Shown here: one piece after another, positions 5,610 through 6,445 of the stretch
How the letters are laid out: the number at the start of each line of letters is the position of its first letter
How positions within the stretch are numbered: the stretch's first letter is position 1
DNA from: JASFQI01 sp050115555
Lineage (GTDB): Bacteria; Desulfobacterota; DSM-4660; Desulfatiglandales; HGW-15
Length of the DNA stretch: 6,445 bases
Assembly: GCA_050115555.1 (NCBI GenBank)
Contig: JASFQI010000296.1
Span: forward strand, 1-6,445
Direction of reading: 5' to 3'
The notes under the pieces: generated by a model
Databases searched by the model: none
Seen by the model: only the letters and a program-made list of their open reading frames with translations
What the model was told of the DNA's origin: nothing
Program-made: the position numbers and the translations under genes

Positions 5610-6445
5610 TTACACCTCTTCGCCGGTCAGTTTGCGGCACAGCGGGGCAAGCAGCCCGTTGCGCGCGAATCGCACCACTACCATGAGCAGGCCTCCGAAC
5701 ACGACGAGCCGCCAGGCGCCGAATCCTCGCAGGCTCTCCAGCCCGAATTCCAGGAAAATGCCTCCCAGTGTCGCTGCGATGAGGTTCTCCACCCCCCCGA
5801 TCACGGCCATCCCGATGACCAGACCCATCGTGGCGAGGGTCCCGAAGTTGGGGGCGAGCATCTGGTTGAAATGGGCATAAAAAACACCTGCTACGCCGCA
5901 AAAAAGGCTCGCTACCACAAAGGCGATGACCTTGTATCGGATGATGTTCACCCCGAGGGCGGAGGCCACGTCGTCATCCTCGCGCACGGCCCGGAAGAAA
6001 AGACCCCACTTGGATTTGGCCATTTTGTATAGGATGAACATGGAGACGATCAGGATGGCGAACATCAGGTAGTAGTATGGGACCTTGGAGGTCGTGTCGA
6101 AAAACCCCTCCACAGAGAGGCCGGCCGGGCCCCGGGTGAACCGGTGCTCCGTGTTGAGCACCAGGCGGATGGCCTCGGCAAAGGCAATGGTGAACAGGGC
6201 CAGGTAGGCTCCTTTGAAGCGAAGGCACAGGATCCCGATGAACAGACCTACGACGCCGGATGCCAGGATTCCCAAGAGGATCCCCACCCACATGGGGGCA
6301 CCGGTGTACTTGGCCAGGAGCCCGCTCGTGTACCCGGCAATGAGTACCAGGGCGATGTTTCCAAAGGAAAACTGGCCGGAGTACCCGTCCAGGAAGGACC
6401 ACGTGGCGGCGAGAAGGCCATAGAAGTACGCCATGGCAAAGACGT
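5610..6445 (-). CDS. livM: Branched-chain amino-acid ABC transporter permease LivM, N-terminus cut by the window edge
   Basis: This is a membrane channel subunit (BPD_transp_2 family) expected to pair with LivH. The frame is open through the right edge: the codons before the ATG at 6434 (Val-Phe-Ala) continue it, so that Met is probably internal, and the first membrane segment or so is missing. The 277 visible codons carry LivM landmarks in order: GYSGQFSFGN just after the first visible helix, FKGAYLALFTIAFAEAIR, RGPAGLSVEG, the cytoplasmic coupling loop KWGLFFRAVREDDDVASALGV, the following helix IAFVVASLFCGVAGVFYAHF, then GMAVIGGVENLIAATLGG, and a final helix ending in ARNGL. About seven hydrophobic segments are visible. 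The variants WSFLDGYSGQ and GGVENLIAATLGG differ from the commonest LivM wording (NLLLGYxGQ, GGxGxxxGPxxGA), so the transporter may belong to a less studied subgroup. The stop TAA (5612-5610) is 3 nt before livG. Confidence 0.94.
   Translation of the reverse strand, partial: VFAMAYFYGLLAATWSFLDGYSGQFSFGNIALVLIAGYTSGLLAKYTGAPMWVGILLGILASGVVGLFIGILCLRFKGAYLALFTIAFAEAIRLVLNTEHRFTRGPAGLSVEGFFDTTSKVPYYYLMFAILIVSMFILYKMAKSKWGLFFRAVREDDDVASALGVNIIRYKVIAFVVASLFCGVAGVFYAHFNQMLAPNFGTLATMGLVIGMAVIGGVENLIAATLGGIFLEFGLESLRGFGAWRLVVFGGLLMVVVRFARNGLLAPLCRKLTGEEV

Overview
The window is GC-rich, gene-dense bacterial chromosome. It holds two different ABC importers for amino acids, transcribed toward each other, with a zinc-peptidase gene between them. 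The substrate-binding protein has a plain cleavable signal peptide and no lipobox at the cleavage site, which implies a free periplasm and so a Gram-negative cell. The gene style and the pairing of two amino-acid importers fit an anaerobic Desulfobacterota-like (deltaproteobacterial) bacterium. That placement is an impression from composition and protein style, not a proven assignment.

Left half, + strand (1-2776): a polar/basic amino-acid importer of the HisJQMP/OccJQMP type. The order is ATPase (3' part only, cut by the left edge), periplasmic binding protein, HisQ-like permease, HisM-like permease. A strong GC hairpin followed by a short T-rich tract lies between the binding-protein gene and the permeases. 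It is well placed to give many copies of the binding protein and few of the membrane complex.

Right half, - strand (6445 down to 2810): a branched-chain amino-acid (Liv/HAAT-type) importer cluster. livM is cut by the right edge, followed by livG (3-nt gap) and livF (8-nt overlap with livG). After a gap of about 130 nt comes an M20-family metallopeptidase of the ArgE/DapE/ACY1 group. livH and the Liv binding protein are not visible and probably lie beyond the right edge.

The two units converge at 2776/2810. The junction is unusually T-rich on the + strand. The last 20 or so codons of the peptidase run through this low-complexity sequence and a tandem 7-bp repeat, and look like a read-through tail rather than part of the fold.

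The likely common theme is scavenging of amino acids and possibly their N-acyl or dipeptide forms: two importers bring substrates in and the cytoplasmic M20 enzyme hydrolyses amide-linked ones. That link is inference from position. I found no RNA genes, mobile elements, CRISPR arrays or clearly new biological system. The points worth a second look are modest: the intra-operon hairpin, the peptidase tail with its CxxC, a possible 21-codon ORF upstream of the peptidase, and the peptidase-transporter pairing.
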